Assembly: GCF_003602005.1 (NCBI RefSeq) | Contig: NZ_QZWD01000001.1 | Location: 425,869 to 489,868, forward strand | DNA: 64,000 bases | Direction of reading: 5' to 3' | From: Salinisphaera sp. Q1T1-3 | GTDB lineage: Bacteria > Pseudomonadota > Gammaproteobacteria > Nevskiales > Salinisphaeraceae | Shown here: positions 28,606 through 38,081 of the stretch, piece by piece | Numbering within the stretch: the first letter of the stretch is position 1 | Layout of the letters: every line of letters begins with the position of its first letter | The notes under the pieces: model-generated | Told to the model about the DNA's origin: nothing | Database searches by the model: none | Seen by the model: the letters and a program-made list of their open reading frames with translations, nothing else | Program-made: the position numbers and the translations under genes

Positions 28606-28660
28606 TTCGATGGCGTTGAAAACAGCTGACGTCGTCAGCTGTTTTGGTGCTGGATTAATA
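28606..28660. repeat. Hairpin repeat, copy a
   Basis: Contains AAAACAGCTGAC, a GTC loop and GTCAGCTGTTTT, flanked by TTCGATGGCGTTG and GGTGCTGGATTAATA. The same unit recurs at 29114-29162 and 33121-33174. The T-rich right arm would work as a terminator stem, but the extended flanking identity marks it as a dispersed repeat. Confidence 0.8.
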
Positions 28661-29100
28661 ACAGGCCCTGGGTCCGAAACTCAGCCCCTCTGAGCCTGGC
28701 TTCGGGCCAGGCCTTGGCTGTGGCTGCGTCGGCGATGAGTCCGCCGAGGATGGCACGCGAGTCGTACCGGCGATTGAATCGGTACTGGATAACGTGCGGC
28801 GTACCTGGCGAAGTTGAATGCACGATAGGTGCCCGTGATGGCGCTCTTCAAGTGACCGAGCACGATGTTCACGCACTCGAATTTCCGGATGCTTTGCCGC
28901 GGCAACCCCGACCCGGTCACAATCACATCATGATCGGCCACTTCGGCGCGCAGTGCCCGAAACGCTGACAAGCCATCAGAGACCGCCTGGGTACGGGCCG
29001 GGCCGCCAAATCGTCATTGGCCCAGTCCGCGATCGCCTCGGATCGAAAGCGCAAACAACGCAGAACCGCTTGATGCGGCTTGCTCTGATCGGTCGTCGAC
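28655..29100 (-). pseudogene. IS1595-family (ISXO2-like) transposase, frameshifted remnant
   Basis: Pieces of one transposase are spread over different frames. SEAIADWANDD lies near 29050. Next, VSDGLSAFRALRAEVADHDV continues to FECVNIVLGHLKSAITGTYR and RAFNFARYAARY (about 28995-28790). Finally IQYRFNRRYDSRAILGGL lies near 28760 after a frameshift. The order SDG, N-x-LGHLK and YRFNRRYD fits the catalytic core of IS1595 transposases. At least two frameshifts and loss of the N-terminal zinc-ribbon region make it non-functional. Confidence 0.75.
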
Positions 29101-29113
29101 GCCGCCGCGACGA

Positions 29114-29162
29114 GGCGTTGAAAACAGCTGACGTCGTCAGCTGTTTTGGTGCTCGATCAATA
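29114..29162. repeat. Hairpin repeat, copy b
   Basis: GGCGTTGAAAACAGCTGACG followed by TCGTCAGCTGTTTTGGTGC, then TCGATCAATA. It lies on the upstream side of the decayed transposase, so copies a and b bracket it. Beyond it, at 29199-29215, CAACGCCATCGAAAAA is the inverted form of the TTTTTCGATGGCGTTG preceding copy a. Confidence 0.8.
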
Positions 29163-29309
29163 TCAGCCGCACGACTGGCACCGACCTTGTAACCCTCAAC
29201 GCCATCGAAAAACAAACACTGCGACCTACCCGTCGCCTGCTTGCAATGCGGCGCCCTCTGGGCAAGAGCAAATGCGTTCACCGGTGCGTCTTATCCCCCG
29301 AAACGTCGT
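29163..29309. other. Sequence between mobile patch and lspA stop
   Basis: Contains the inverted TTTTTCGATGGCGTTGA motif (29199-29215), which pairs with 28606-28619 and may mark an outer end of the IS remnant. No gene is supported. No clear lspA terminator is visible. Confidence 0.4.
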
Positions 29310-29852
29310 TTATTTCGATGTCGGGTCAGTTTCTTTATTTGACCCACGCGAGCCGGAAACGAACAACATATCGACGAAGATCAAAACCGCACCGACAACG
29401 ATGGCCGAATCGGCGAGATTGAACGCCGGGTAGTGCCAGGCGCCGATATGGAAATCCACGAAATCGACCACGAACCCGCGTAGCGCCCGGTCGACGACGT
29501 TGCCGAGCGCGCCGCCGGCGATCAGGGCCAGTGCGCCCGCGAACAATCGTTTGTCGTACGGGTTGCGCACCATCCAGATGGTAATACCCAACGTCACCGC
29601 CACACCGAGTGCCACGAACAGCCAGGGCGTGGCACCGTGCAACATCGAGAAGGCCGCACCGGTGTTGTGCACGAGCGTGAGATTCAACCAGGAAGTCAGC
29701 GGCGTCGAGTCGTAGAGCGCGTAATGGTTGACGACCAGCTGCTTGGTGAACTGGTCGGCCGCGATGACCAGCACCGACAGCCACAGCCAGTGCACGTTCT
29801 GCCATGTCGTTGTCCGGCGTGTCGTGCGGTTCTCGCTCACTTGTTCGGTCAT
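29310..29852 (-). CDS. lspA: Lipoprotein signal peptidase
   Basis: LspA cleaves signal peptides of prolipoproteins after lipidation, in the inner membrane. The 180 residues have four membrane helices and both catalytic Asp motifs: GGALGNVVDRALRGFVVDFV and FNLADSAIVVGA. ADQFTKQLV near the N-terminus is also conserved. The start at 29852 overlaps the ribF stop (ATGA), so ileS, which normally separates ribF and lspA, is absent. Confidence 0.95.
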   Translation of the reverse strand: MTEQVSENRTTRRTTTWQNVHWLWLSVLVIAADQFTKQLVVNHYALYDSTPLTSWLNLTLVHNTGAAFSMLHGATPWLFVALGVAVTLGITIWMVRNPYDKRLFAGALALIAGGALGNVVDRALRGFVVDFVDFHIGAWHYPAFNLADSAIVVGAVLIFVDMLFVSGSRGSNKETDPTSK

Positions 29853-30787
29853 GCAACACTCGGCTGATTGAGGATACGCCGGACTTCGGCGATGTCGTTG
29901 TTGATATCGGCGACCAGATCATCCATCGAATCGTAGTCCGCCTCGGGACGAATGAACTCGACGAACCGGACGTCGAGACGCCATCCGTAGATGGATTCGG
30001 CAAAATCGAGCAGATAGATCTCCAACAGCGGCTCGTCGCCGTTGACCGCCGGACGCACGCCGAAGCTGGCTGCCCCGCCGACCTCGCGCCCGTCGGGCAG
30101 GCCCACCCGCACCGCATAGACACCGTAGCGCAACGCGCTCGGCCGATGAAGACGCAGGTTCGCGGTCGGAAATCCCAACGTGCGCCCGAGCTGCTGGCCG
30201 GCAACCACGCGCGCACTGATGCGATAGGGGCGCCCGAGCAGTCGCGCGGCCTGCTCGACATGGCCGTTCACCAACGCCTGTCGCACACTGCTGGAGCTGA
30301 CCCGTTCCCCCTCGAAACACACATCCGGCAACGACATGCGCTCGATGCCGCGCTGCTCGGCGAACGCGGCCAGCGTCTCCACATCACCGGCCCGGCGATG
30401 GCCGAACCGGAAGTCGTCACCGACCAGAACCGCCCGTGCACCCAGACGTCGCGCGATGAGCTGGTCAAGAAACGTCTCCGGCGACATGGCCGCGAACGCA
30501 CGATCGAAACGGGCTCGCACGAAGCAATCGATACCGAAGGCGTCGACATCCTCGATCTTCTCCCGCAGCGAGGACAGACGCGTCGGCGGCGCATCCGGCC
30601 GGAAGAACGCGCCCGGCATCGGGTCGAAAGTCATCAGCGCCGCCGGTACGCCGAGCAGCCTTGCCTTGGCGCGCACGCGCGCGATGATGGCCTGATGCCC
30701 CAGATGAACACCGTCGAAATTGCCGACGGTCAGCACACAGCCGCCGCGCAGGCCGGGGTGATGACGAATCGAACGAATAATCTGCAT
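29849..30787 (-). CDS. ribF: Bifunctional riboflavin kinase / FAD synthetase
   Basis: RibF makes FMN then FAD from riboflavin. The 312 residues have an N-terminal adenylyltransferase domain (TVGNFDGVHLGHQAII with the HxGH motif, and VSSSSVRQALVNG) and a C-terminal kinase domain (GQQLGRTLGFPTANL). The start at ATG 30787 is chosen; the longer open frame upstream overlaps murJ. It lies between murJ and lspA. Confidence 0.95.
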   Translation of the reverse strand: MQIIRSIRHHPGLRGGCVLTVGNFDGVHLGHQAIIARVRAKARLLGVPAALMTFDPMPGAFFRPDAPPTRLSSLREKIEDVDAFGIDCFVRARFDRAFAAMSPETFLDQLIARRLGARAVLVGDDFRFGHRRAGDVETLAAFAEQRGIERMSLPDVCFEGERVSSSSVRQALVNGHVEQAARLLGRPYRISARVVAGQQLGRTLGFPTANLRLHRPSALRYGVYAVRVGLPDGREVGGAASFGVRPAVNGDEPLLEIYLLDFAESIYGWRLDVRFVEFIRPEADYDSMDDLVADINNDIAEVRRILNQPSVA

Positions 30788-30848
30788 GAGCGCGTATCGT
30801 CTCGAACCGAAGGATTCCGTGGCCGTCAGTCTGACAGACTCGAACGGC

Positions 30849-32429
30849 TTACCCTGGGCTGGCCGTGTCTGGGTGCGACAGGCGCAGATGGCCCGGGCGC
30901 ATCCCCAGCAGCGCCAGAATGCCGAAGTATACGAGCATGCCGCTGCCGATCCAGCAAGCCAGCCAGGCCACGCGCATGAGCGCATCGCGCGCCATCCAGA
31001 CATCGAGCGCCGCGGCACCGAAATGCAGCACCAGTGCCATCGCCAGACACCCCAGCCCGGTCCGCAGCCAGAGCAGGCCCCAGCCACTGCCCGGCTGATA
31101 GGCACCGGAAGCCCGCAGATAGCGATATAGCAGCCCGGCGTTGACAAACGCGCCGAGTGAGCCCGCCAGCGCCAAACCGGCGTGCGGCGCCGGCCAGTCC
31201 TGCCAGATGAACACGCCGACGAAGATGAGGTTCATCGCCATGGCACTGATCATCGAAATCACGCCGCAACGGACCGGGGTCTTCGAGTCCTCGCGCGAAT
31301 AGAACCCCGTGACGAGCACCTTGACGATCGAAAAGCCCATGAAGCCGAGCGCATAGGCCATGAGCGCGTACTGACTCATCAAGACGTCGTGCTCGGCAAA
31401 CGAGCGATAATTGAACAGCGTCGTCACCAGCGGCCCTGCCATGACGTAGAGCCCCACCATCGCCGGCAGGCCCATGACCATCAACAGCTTGAGCGCCCAG
31501 TCGAGTGTCGCGGAGAATTCCGCGGTCGACCGACTGGCATGGCGTGCCGACAGCGACGGCAGAATCACGGTGGCGATGGCGACCGAGAACACCCCCAGCG
31601 GAAATTCCATCAGGCGATCGGCGTAATAGAGCCAGCTCACGCTGCCGCTGGCCAGAAACGAGGCCACGATCGTATCCAGCAGGAGCATGATCTGAGCGAT
31701 CGATGAGCCGAACATGATCGGCAGCATCAGCTTCAGAATGCGCCGTACCTTGGCATCGGCCCAGCCCCAGCGCGGCCGCGGCAACCGATCCAGGCGTATC
31801 AGAAACGGCAACTGGAACAGCAGCTGCACCAGCCCGGCGACAAAAACGCCAATCGCCAGCCCGAACGTGGGCTCGGACAGCATCGGCGCAATCAGCACCG
31901 CAGCGCCGATCATGCAGATGTTCAGCAGAACCGGCGTCACCGCCGGAATCGCGAAACGGCCGTAGGTGTTCAGAATGCCGCCAGCCAGCGCGGTCAGCGA
32001 GATGAAGAACAGATACGGAAAGGTCAGCCGCAACAGCGAGGCCGCGAGATCGAACTGACTCTGGTTCTCCGCGAAGCCCGGCGCGAACAGATAGATCAGC
32101 AACGGGGCAGCAACCACGCCGATGATCGTCATCGCCAGCAGGATGAGACCCAGCGTGCCGGAGACGACCGCAACCAGATTCTTGACGTCGTCACCGCTTT
32201 CCTGGTCGCGCGTGGCCGACAAAACCGGCACAAACGACTGCGCGAACGCGCCCTCGGCAAACAGGCGACGCAGGAAGTTGGGAATCTTGAACGCCACGAG
32301 AAAAGCGTCCATGGCCGGCCCGGCGCCGAACATCACGGCCAGAACCACATCACGCCCGAACCCCAGAATTCTGGAGATGAACGTCATAGCGCCGACGACA
32401 CCGGTCGAGCGTGCCAGAGATGAAGCCAT
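30849..32429 (-). CDS. murJ: Lipid II flippase MurJ
   Basis: MurJ moves lipid II across the inner membrane for peptidoglycan synthesis. The 526 residues show about 14 membrane segments and the MATE/MVF signatures TFISRILGFGRDVVLAVMFG, FLRRLFAEGAFAQSFVPVLS and NTYGRFAIPAVTPVLLN. ATG 32429 is chosen; the upstream open frame passes through the promoter region shared with rpsT. Position next to rpsT and ribF is conserved. Confidence 0.95.
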   Translation of the reverse strand: MASSLARSTGVVGAMTFISRILGFGRDVVLAVMFGAGPAMDAFLVAFKIPNFLRRLFAEGAFAQSFVPVLSATRDQESGDDVKNLVAVVSGTLGLILLAMTIIGVVAAPLLIYLFAPGFAENQSQFDLAASLLRLTFPYLFFISLTALAGGILNTYGRFAIPAVTPVLLNICMIGAAVLIAPMLSEPTFGLAIGVFVAGLVQLLFQLPFLIRLDRLPRPRWGWADAKVRRILKLMLPIMFGSSIAQIMLLLDTIVASFLASGSVSWLYYADRLMEFPLGVFSVAIATVILPSLSARHASRSTAEFSATLDWALKLLMVMGLPAMVGLYVMAGPLVTTLFNYRSFAEHDVLMSQYALMAYALGFMGFSIVKVLVTGFYSREDSKTPVRCGVISMISAMAMNLIFVGVFIWQDWPAPHAGLALAGSLGAFVNAGLLYRYLRASGAYQPGSGWGLLWLRTGLGCLAMALVLHFGAAALDVWMARDALMRVAWLACWIGSGMLVYFGILALLGMRPGHLRLSHPDTASPG

Positions 32430-32459
32430 GGTGCGCGCGTACAGCTGAAAACGTGGCGC

Positions 32460-32487
32460 ACTATAGCCTTTGTGCGACGTGGCGCAA
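32460..32487 (-). promoter_or_regulatory. Promoter of murJ-ribF-lspA
   Basis: On the minus strand TTGCGC (32482-32487) and TATAGT (32460-32465) are spaced by 16 bp, about 30 bp upstream of the murJ ATG. It lies back to back with the rpsT promoter. Confidence 0.6.
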
Positions 32488-32500
32488 AGCAGTCCGGTTA

Positions 32501-32529
32501 TTGACAAAACCGCGGGAAACAAAGAGAAT
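32501..32529 (+). promoter_or_regulatory. Promoter of rpsT
   Basis: Perfect -35 TTGACA (32501-32506), 17-bp spacer, then a GAGAAT -10-like box (32524-32529). It lies about 50 bp upstream of the rpsT start. Confidence 0.65.
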
Positions 32530-32581
32530 CGCGCGCCTGTCCAGTCCAGTCACTCAATCGACAAGTTTCTAGGAGCACCTC

Positions 32582-32854
32582 GTGGCGAATACTGCCCAAG
32601 CACGCAAGCGCGTCCTCCAGGCCACCGAGCGTCGCCAGCGCAACATGGCGCAGCGTTCGCTCGTGCGTACCCACATCAAGAAAGTCCAGAAGGCCATTGC
32701 GGCCAACGACCTAGATGCCGCGCGTCAGGCCTTCACGGCTGCCGTGCCGGTCATCGACCGTATGGCCGGCAAGGGCCAGATCCATCGCAACAAGGCCGCG
32801 CGTCACAAGTCGCGCCTGAATGCCCAGATCAAGGCGATGGCGCAGGCTGCCTGA
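32582..32854 (+). CDS. rpsT: 30S ribosomal protein S20
   Basis: S20 binds the 5' and 3' minor domains of 16S rRNA. The 90 residues begin MANTAQARKRVLQATERRQR and end KSRLNAQIKAMAQAA, fully typical. The start codon is GTG with AGGAG upstream; E. coli rpsT also uses a weak start (TTG), known to support feedback control. It is monocistronic with its own promoter and terminator. Confidence 0.97.
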   Translation: MANTAQARKRVLQATERRQRNMAQRSLVRTHIKKVQKAIAANDLDAARQAFTAAVPVIDRMAGKGQIHRNKAARHKSRLNAQIKAMAQAA

Positions 32855-32875
32855 AGGCCCGTCGACCGTAGATCG

Positions 32876-32903
32876 AAAAAGCCCGCTTCAAGCGGGCTTT
32901 TTT
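32876..32903 (+). terminator. Rho-independent terminator after rpsT
   Basis: AAAAAGCCCGC, TTCA loop, GCGGGCTTTTTT lies about 22 bp after the rpsT stop and is symmetric enough to work on both strands. Confidence 0.92.
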
Positions 32904-32992
32904 GTGGGCGCTACAAGCGGCCGGGTTCCGTCAAGCCTTTCCGCGCCGATGCGCGAGCCGCCCCGCAGCCCACCCCGCCGACGTCATGGGCG

Positions 32993-33060
32993 GTTATCAA
33001 CCCGGCATAAAAATAGATGATTTTTCGGGTTGATAACGCGCGTGTGCGAAAGCACGCGCG
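32993..33060. repeat. Two adjacent inverted repeats
   Basis: GTTATCAACCCG (32993-33004) is perfectly repeated in reverse at 33026-33037 with a 21-bp AT-rich loop. It is followed directly by CGCGCGTG / CACGCGCG (33037-33060). No T tract follows either. The first pair could be ends of a very small element or an operator; no function is assigned. Confidence 0.55.
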
Positions 33061-33120
33061 CCACGGCCAACGGCCGTGAAGCCATTGAAAATAAAAAGAC
33101 GGACAAGGGCCGGCATTTCT

Positions 33121-33174
33121 TTCGATGGCGTTGAAACAGCTGACGTCGTCAGCTGTTTTGGTGCCGGATTAATA
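33121..33174. repeat. Hairpin repeat, copy c
   Basis: Same unit as 28606-28660: TTCGATGGCGTTG, then a CAGCTGAC/GTCAGCTG hairpin with GTC loop, then GGTGCCGGATTAATA. One A is missing in the left arm. It lies between rpsT and the proB stop with no transposase near, so it can spread on its own. Confidence 0.8.
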
Positions 33175-33265
33175 GGATGCTGGCACGCCCGGCGGCTCGC
33201 CCATGCGGTCGCGGCTGCAGCGGGCCCGCCTTCCCCGGCGCGCGCGCGTGCCTCATCCTGCGCGA

Positions 33266-35545
<2,280 letters not shown>

Positions 35546-35572
35546 ACGGTCTACGAAACCGAAGACCGTCGA

Positions 35573-35833
35573 TTACTCGGCCGGCACCACCGACACGAAC
35601 TTGCGGTTGTGCGGGCCTTTCACGGCGAAGTCCACCTTACCTTCGGTGAAGGCATACAGCGTGTGATCCTTGCCGATACCGACGTTGTCGCCCGCGTGCC
35701 AGTGCGTGCCGCGCTGACGAACGATGATGTTGCCGGCCTTGACCTGCTCGCCACCGAATTTCTTGACGCCAAGGCGCTTCGATTCGGAATCGCGACCGTT
35801 GCGGGTAGAACCGCCTGCCTTTTTATGTGCCAT
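35573..35833 (-). CDS. rpmA: 50S ribosomal protein L27
   Basis: L27 reaches the peptidyl transferase centre. The 86 residues begin [20 protein letters not shown] and contain [20 protein letters not shown], fully typical. It lies just after rplU and before a terminator. Confidence 0.97.
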   Translation of the reverse strand: MAHKKAGGSTRNGRDSESKRLGVKKFGGEQVKAGNIIVRQRGTHWHAGDNVGIGKDHTLYAFTEGKVDFAVKGPHNRKFVSVVPAE

Positions 35834-35865
35834 GGATGCTGTCCTCCAGGTTGTCTCGAAGCGTC

Positions 35866-36183
35866 TTAGACGCCCGGGACCGAAGTGATCTTGAGCTGCG
35901 TATAATGCTGGCGATGACCGTGTGCACGACGATACTTCTTGCGTCGCTTGAACTTGACCACCTGGATCTTGTCCGCACGATCGTGCTTGACGACCTCGGC
36001 CGAAACCGCCTTGCCATCGAGCAGCGGCGCACCGACTTCGATATTGTCGCCGCCATCGGAAAGAAGCAGGACGTCGGACAGCTCGATCGTGCTGCCGGGC
36101 TCGGCGTCGAGCTTTTCGACTCGCACCACGTCGCCTTCCGCGACTCTGTACTGTTTACCGCCGGTTCGAATCACCGCGTGCAT
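35866..36183 (-). CDS. rplU: 50S ribosomal protein L21
   Basis: The 105-residue protein begins [20 protein letters not shown] and contains [20 protein letters not shown] followed by QHYTQLKI. The frame can open two codons earlier at GTG, but ATG 36183 has GGAG upstream and matches the family. It is the first gene of the rplU-rpmA transcript. Confidence 0.97.
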   Translation of the reverse strand: MHAVIRTGGKQYRVAEGDVVRVEKLDAEPGSTIELSDVLLLSDGGDNIEVGAPLLDGKAVSAEVVKHDRADKIQVVKFKRRKKYRRAHGHRQHYTQLKITSVPGV

Positions 36184-36236
36184 GACCACTCCAAAATACG
36201 CAACGTATGGCGGGTCGCCCCGTCCAAAGTCGGCGA

Positions 36237-36265
36237 ATGATACGGGGATCCGGCGGATCGGTCAA
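36237..36265 (-). promoter_or_regulatory. Promoter of rplU-rpmA
   Basis: On the minus strand TTGACC (36260-36265), 17-bp spacer, TATCAT (36237-36242). It is about 54 bp upstream of the rplU ATG and divergent from the ispB promoter. Confidence 0.82.
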
Positions 36266-36289
36266 CGCTTCGCGTTAAAAGAGTCAATC

Positions 36290-36318
36290 TTGACACAGCA
36301 CCGTCGCCCCCCTACTTT
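36290..36318 (+). promoter_or_regulatory. Promoter of ispB-tRNA-Pro
   Basis: TTGACA (36290-36295), 17-bp spacer, weak -10 TACTTT (36313-36318), about 28 bp before the ispB ATG. Confidence 0.55.
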
Positions 36319-36345
36319 TGCCGCTGTTTTTCGACTCCCGGGCCC

Positions 36346-37314
36346 ATGAGTATTCAGCCGCTGTTCCAGCCGGTCGCAGACGACATGCGTGCCGTTGACG
36401 CGCTCATTCGCAGACGGCTGAATTCCGATGTCGTCCTCATCAACACGCTGGGCGAGTACATCATCGGCAGCGGTGGCAAGCGCATGCGCCCCGCGCTGGT
36501 GCTGCTTGCCGCGCGCGCTGCCGGGTATGAAGGCGAAGCACACCACCTGCTCGCCGTGATCATCGAGTTCATCCATACCGCCACACTGCTGCACGACGAT
36601 GTGGTGGATGAGTCGACATTACGCCGCGGTCGCGAGACGGCCAACAGTGTCTGGGGCAACGACGCCAGCGTACTGACCGGCGACTTTCTCTATTCGCGCG
36701 CTTTTCAGATGATGGTCGAGCTGGACTCGTTCGATGTGATGACGGTTCTGGCGAACGCCACGAATCGCATCGCCGAAGGCGAAGTGATGCAGCTGATGAA
36801 CAGCCACAACCCGGACCTGTCGGAAAACGATTACCTGGAAGTCGTGGATCGCAAGACTGCCAGCCTGTTTTCGGCGGGTTGCCGTCTGGCGGCACAGATC
36901 GCGGGCCGCTCGGCCGACGAATGCGAAACGATGGCTGCCTTCGGCCGGCATCTCGGGATTGCATTCCAGGTCACCGACGATGCACTGGACTACGGCCACG
37001 GCGACGAGACGTATGGCAAGAATCTCGGCGATGACCTGGCCGAGGGCAAGACCACGCTGCCGTTGATCTGTGCCCTGTCTCGCCTGTCGGATGCCGATGC
37101 CGCCCCGCTACGGGCCGCCATACGGGACGCCGACCTGTCTGCCCTCGATTCGATAAAAAAAGCCATTGAATCAACCGATGCGATGACTTACACTTTCGGC
37201 CGTGCCAACGAGGAAGCCCGCTCAGCCATCAATTGCTTGAGCGGTTTGCCGGAATCGGAAGCCAAATCAGCGTTGATCTCTCTGGCCGAGTTCTCGGTCC
37301 AACGCCGATCATGA
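36346..37314 (+). CDS. ispB: Octaprenyl (polyprenyl) diphosphate synthase
   Basis: A trans-prenyltransferase that makes the ubiquinone side chain. The 322 residues show the first Asp-rich motif LLHDDVVDESTLRRGR (DDxxD), GGKRMRPALVLLAARAA, and the second motif FQVTDDALDYGHGDETYGKN, with KTTLPLICA. The order rplU/ispB divergent is conserved. Chain length cannot be told from sequence alone. Confidence 0.94.
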   Translation: MSIQPLFQPVADDMRAVDALIRRRLNSDVVLINTLGEYIIGSGGKRMRPALVLLAARAAGYEGEAHHLLAVIIEFIHTATLLHDDVVDESTLRRGRETANSVWGNDASVLTGDFLYSRAFQMMVELDSFDVMTVLANATNRIAEGEVMQLMNSHNPDLSENDYLEVVDRKTASLFSAGCRLAAQIAGRSADECETMAAFGRHLGIAFQVTDDALDYGHGDETYGKNLGDDLAEGKTTLPLICALSRLSDADAAPLRAAIRDADLSALDSIKKAIESTDAMTYTFGRANEEARSAINCLSGLPESEAKSALISLAEFSVQRRS

Positions 37315-37321
37315 AAGACAT

Positions 37322-37398
37322 CGGAGTATAGCTCAGCTTGGTAGAGCGCCACCTTCGGGAGGTGGAGGTCGTAGGTTCAAATCCTGCTACTCCGACCA
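37322..37398 (+). tRNA. tRNA-Pro (anticodon CGG)
   Basis: A 77-nt cloverleaf with acceptor arm CGGAGTA/TACTCCG, anticodon loop TTCGGGA (CGG, reading CCG), T-arm GTAGGTTCAAATCCTGC and encoded CCA. It begins 7 bp after the ispB stop, so it is probably processed from the ispB transcript. Confidence 0.97.
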
Positions 37399-37503
37399 CG
37401 ACTTGCCCGCGTTGATGGGCCTTTCCCTATAAAAGACATTCCGGTGGCCGCCGCCGATTGACGGACGCGATGCCATGACGCCGCGCCCGCCACCGTTCGC
37501 AGG

Positions 37504-37953
37504 CTACGGACTACCGTCGGCCTGGTCTTCCATCATCTGGTCATAGTCTCCGGCGAGCCGCGTCTTTTCCGAGTCGCTGAGCACGCGCCCGGCCAGCTGG
37601 AAGACCTCCTGCTCCTCTTCTTCCAGATGATGCGTGACGAGATGCTCGAGCTTCTTGGCCGAGTTCAGCCACCCCGGAGAACTGAAATCGGTGGCCTCCA
37701 TCTCTTCGATCAGCTCGTCGATTTCATGATGCTCGGCGACACTGTGCCGCGCCTTTTCCTGTGTCATATCGTATTCCATCAACGGCACATAGAAATGACG
37801 CTCCTCGGCATTTTCGTGATGGACCAGCTCGGCCTTGACCGCGGCGAACAGGCCTTCTCGCTTGTCGGAGTCACCGTGCGTGTCGGTCAGTGCCGACAGC
37901 AGGCGGCGCTGCTTGTCGTGACTCTCGCGCAGCGATTCAAAGATGTTTTTCAC
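37504..37953 (-). CDS. Hemerythrin-like (HHE cation-binding) protein
   Basis: A 149-residue four-helix protein with His/Glu motifs in the right order for a diiron hemerythrin domain: RESHDKQRRLL, ELVHHENAEERHFYVPLMEY, VAEHHEIDELIEEME and LVTHHLEEEEQEVFQLA. Such proteins bind oxygen or handle iron and redox stress; the exact role here is unknown. GTG 37953 is chosen because AAGGGA lies 7 bases upstream; a longer Arg-rich frame upstream looks like a shadow of the pilB leader. Confidence 0.85.
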   Translation of the reverse strand: MKNIFESLRESHDKQRRLLSALTDTHGDSDKREGLFAAVKAELVHHENAEERHFYVPLMEYDMTQEKARHSVAEHHEIDELIEEMEATDFSSPGWLNSAKKLEHLVTHHLEEEEQEVFQLAGRVLSDSEKTRLAGDYDQMMEDQADGSP

Positions 37954-38081
37954 GGGATGATCCCTTTGAAGTAACGGAACACCAATGACGATAGTCCATG
38001 GCGCGCGCCGATGAAACCTCATAGAATCGAGAGCATCGTGTGTCGCGCGCAAGCGCGCCAGCTCGGACAGATGGGGGCCCG

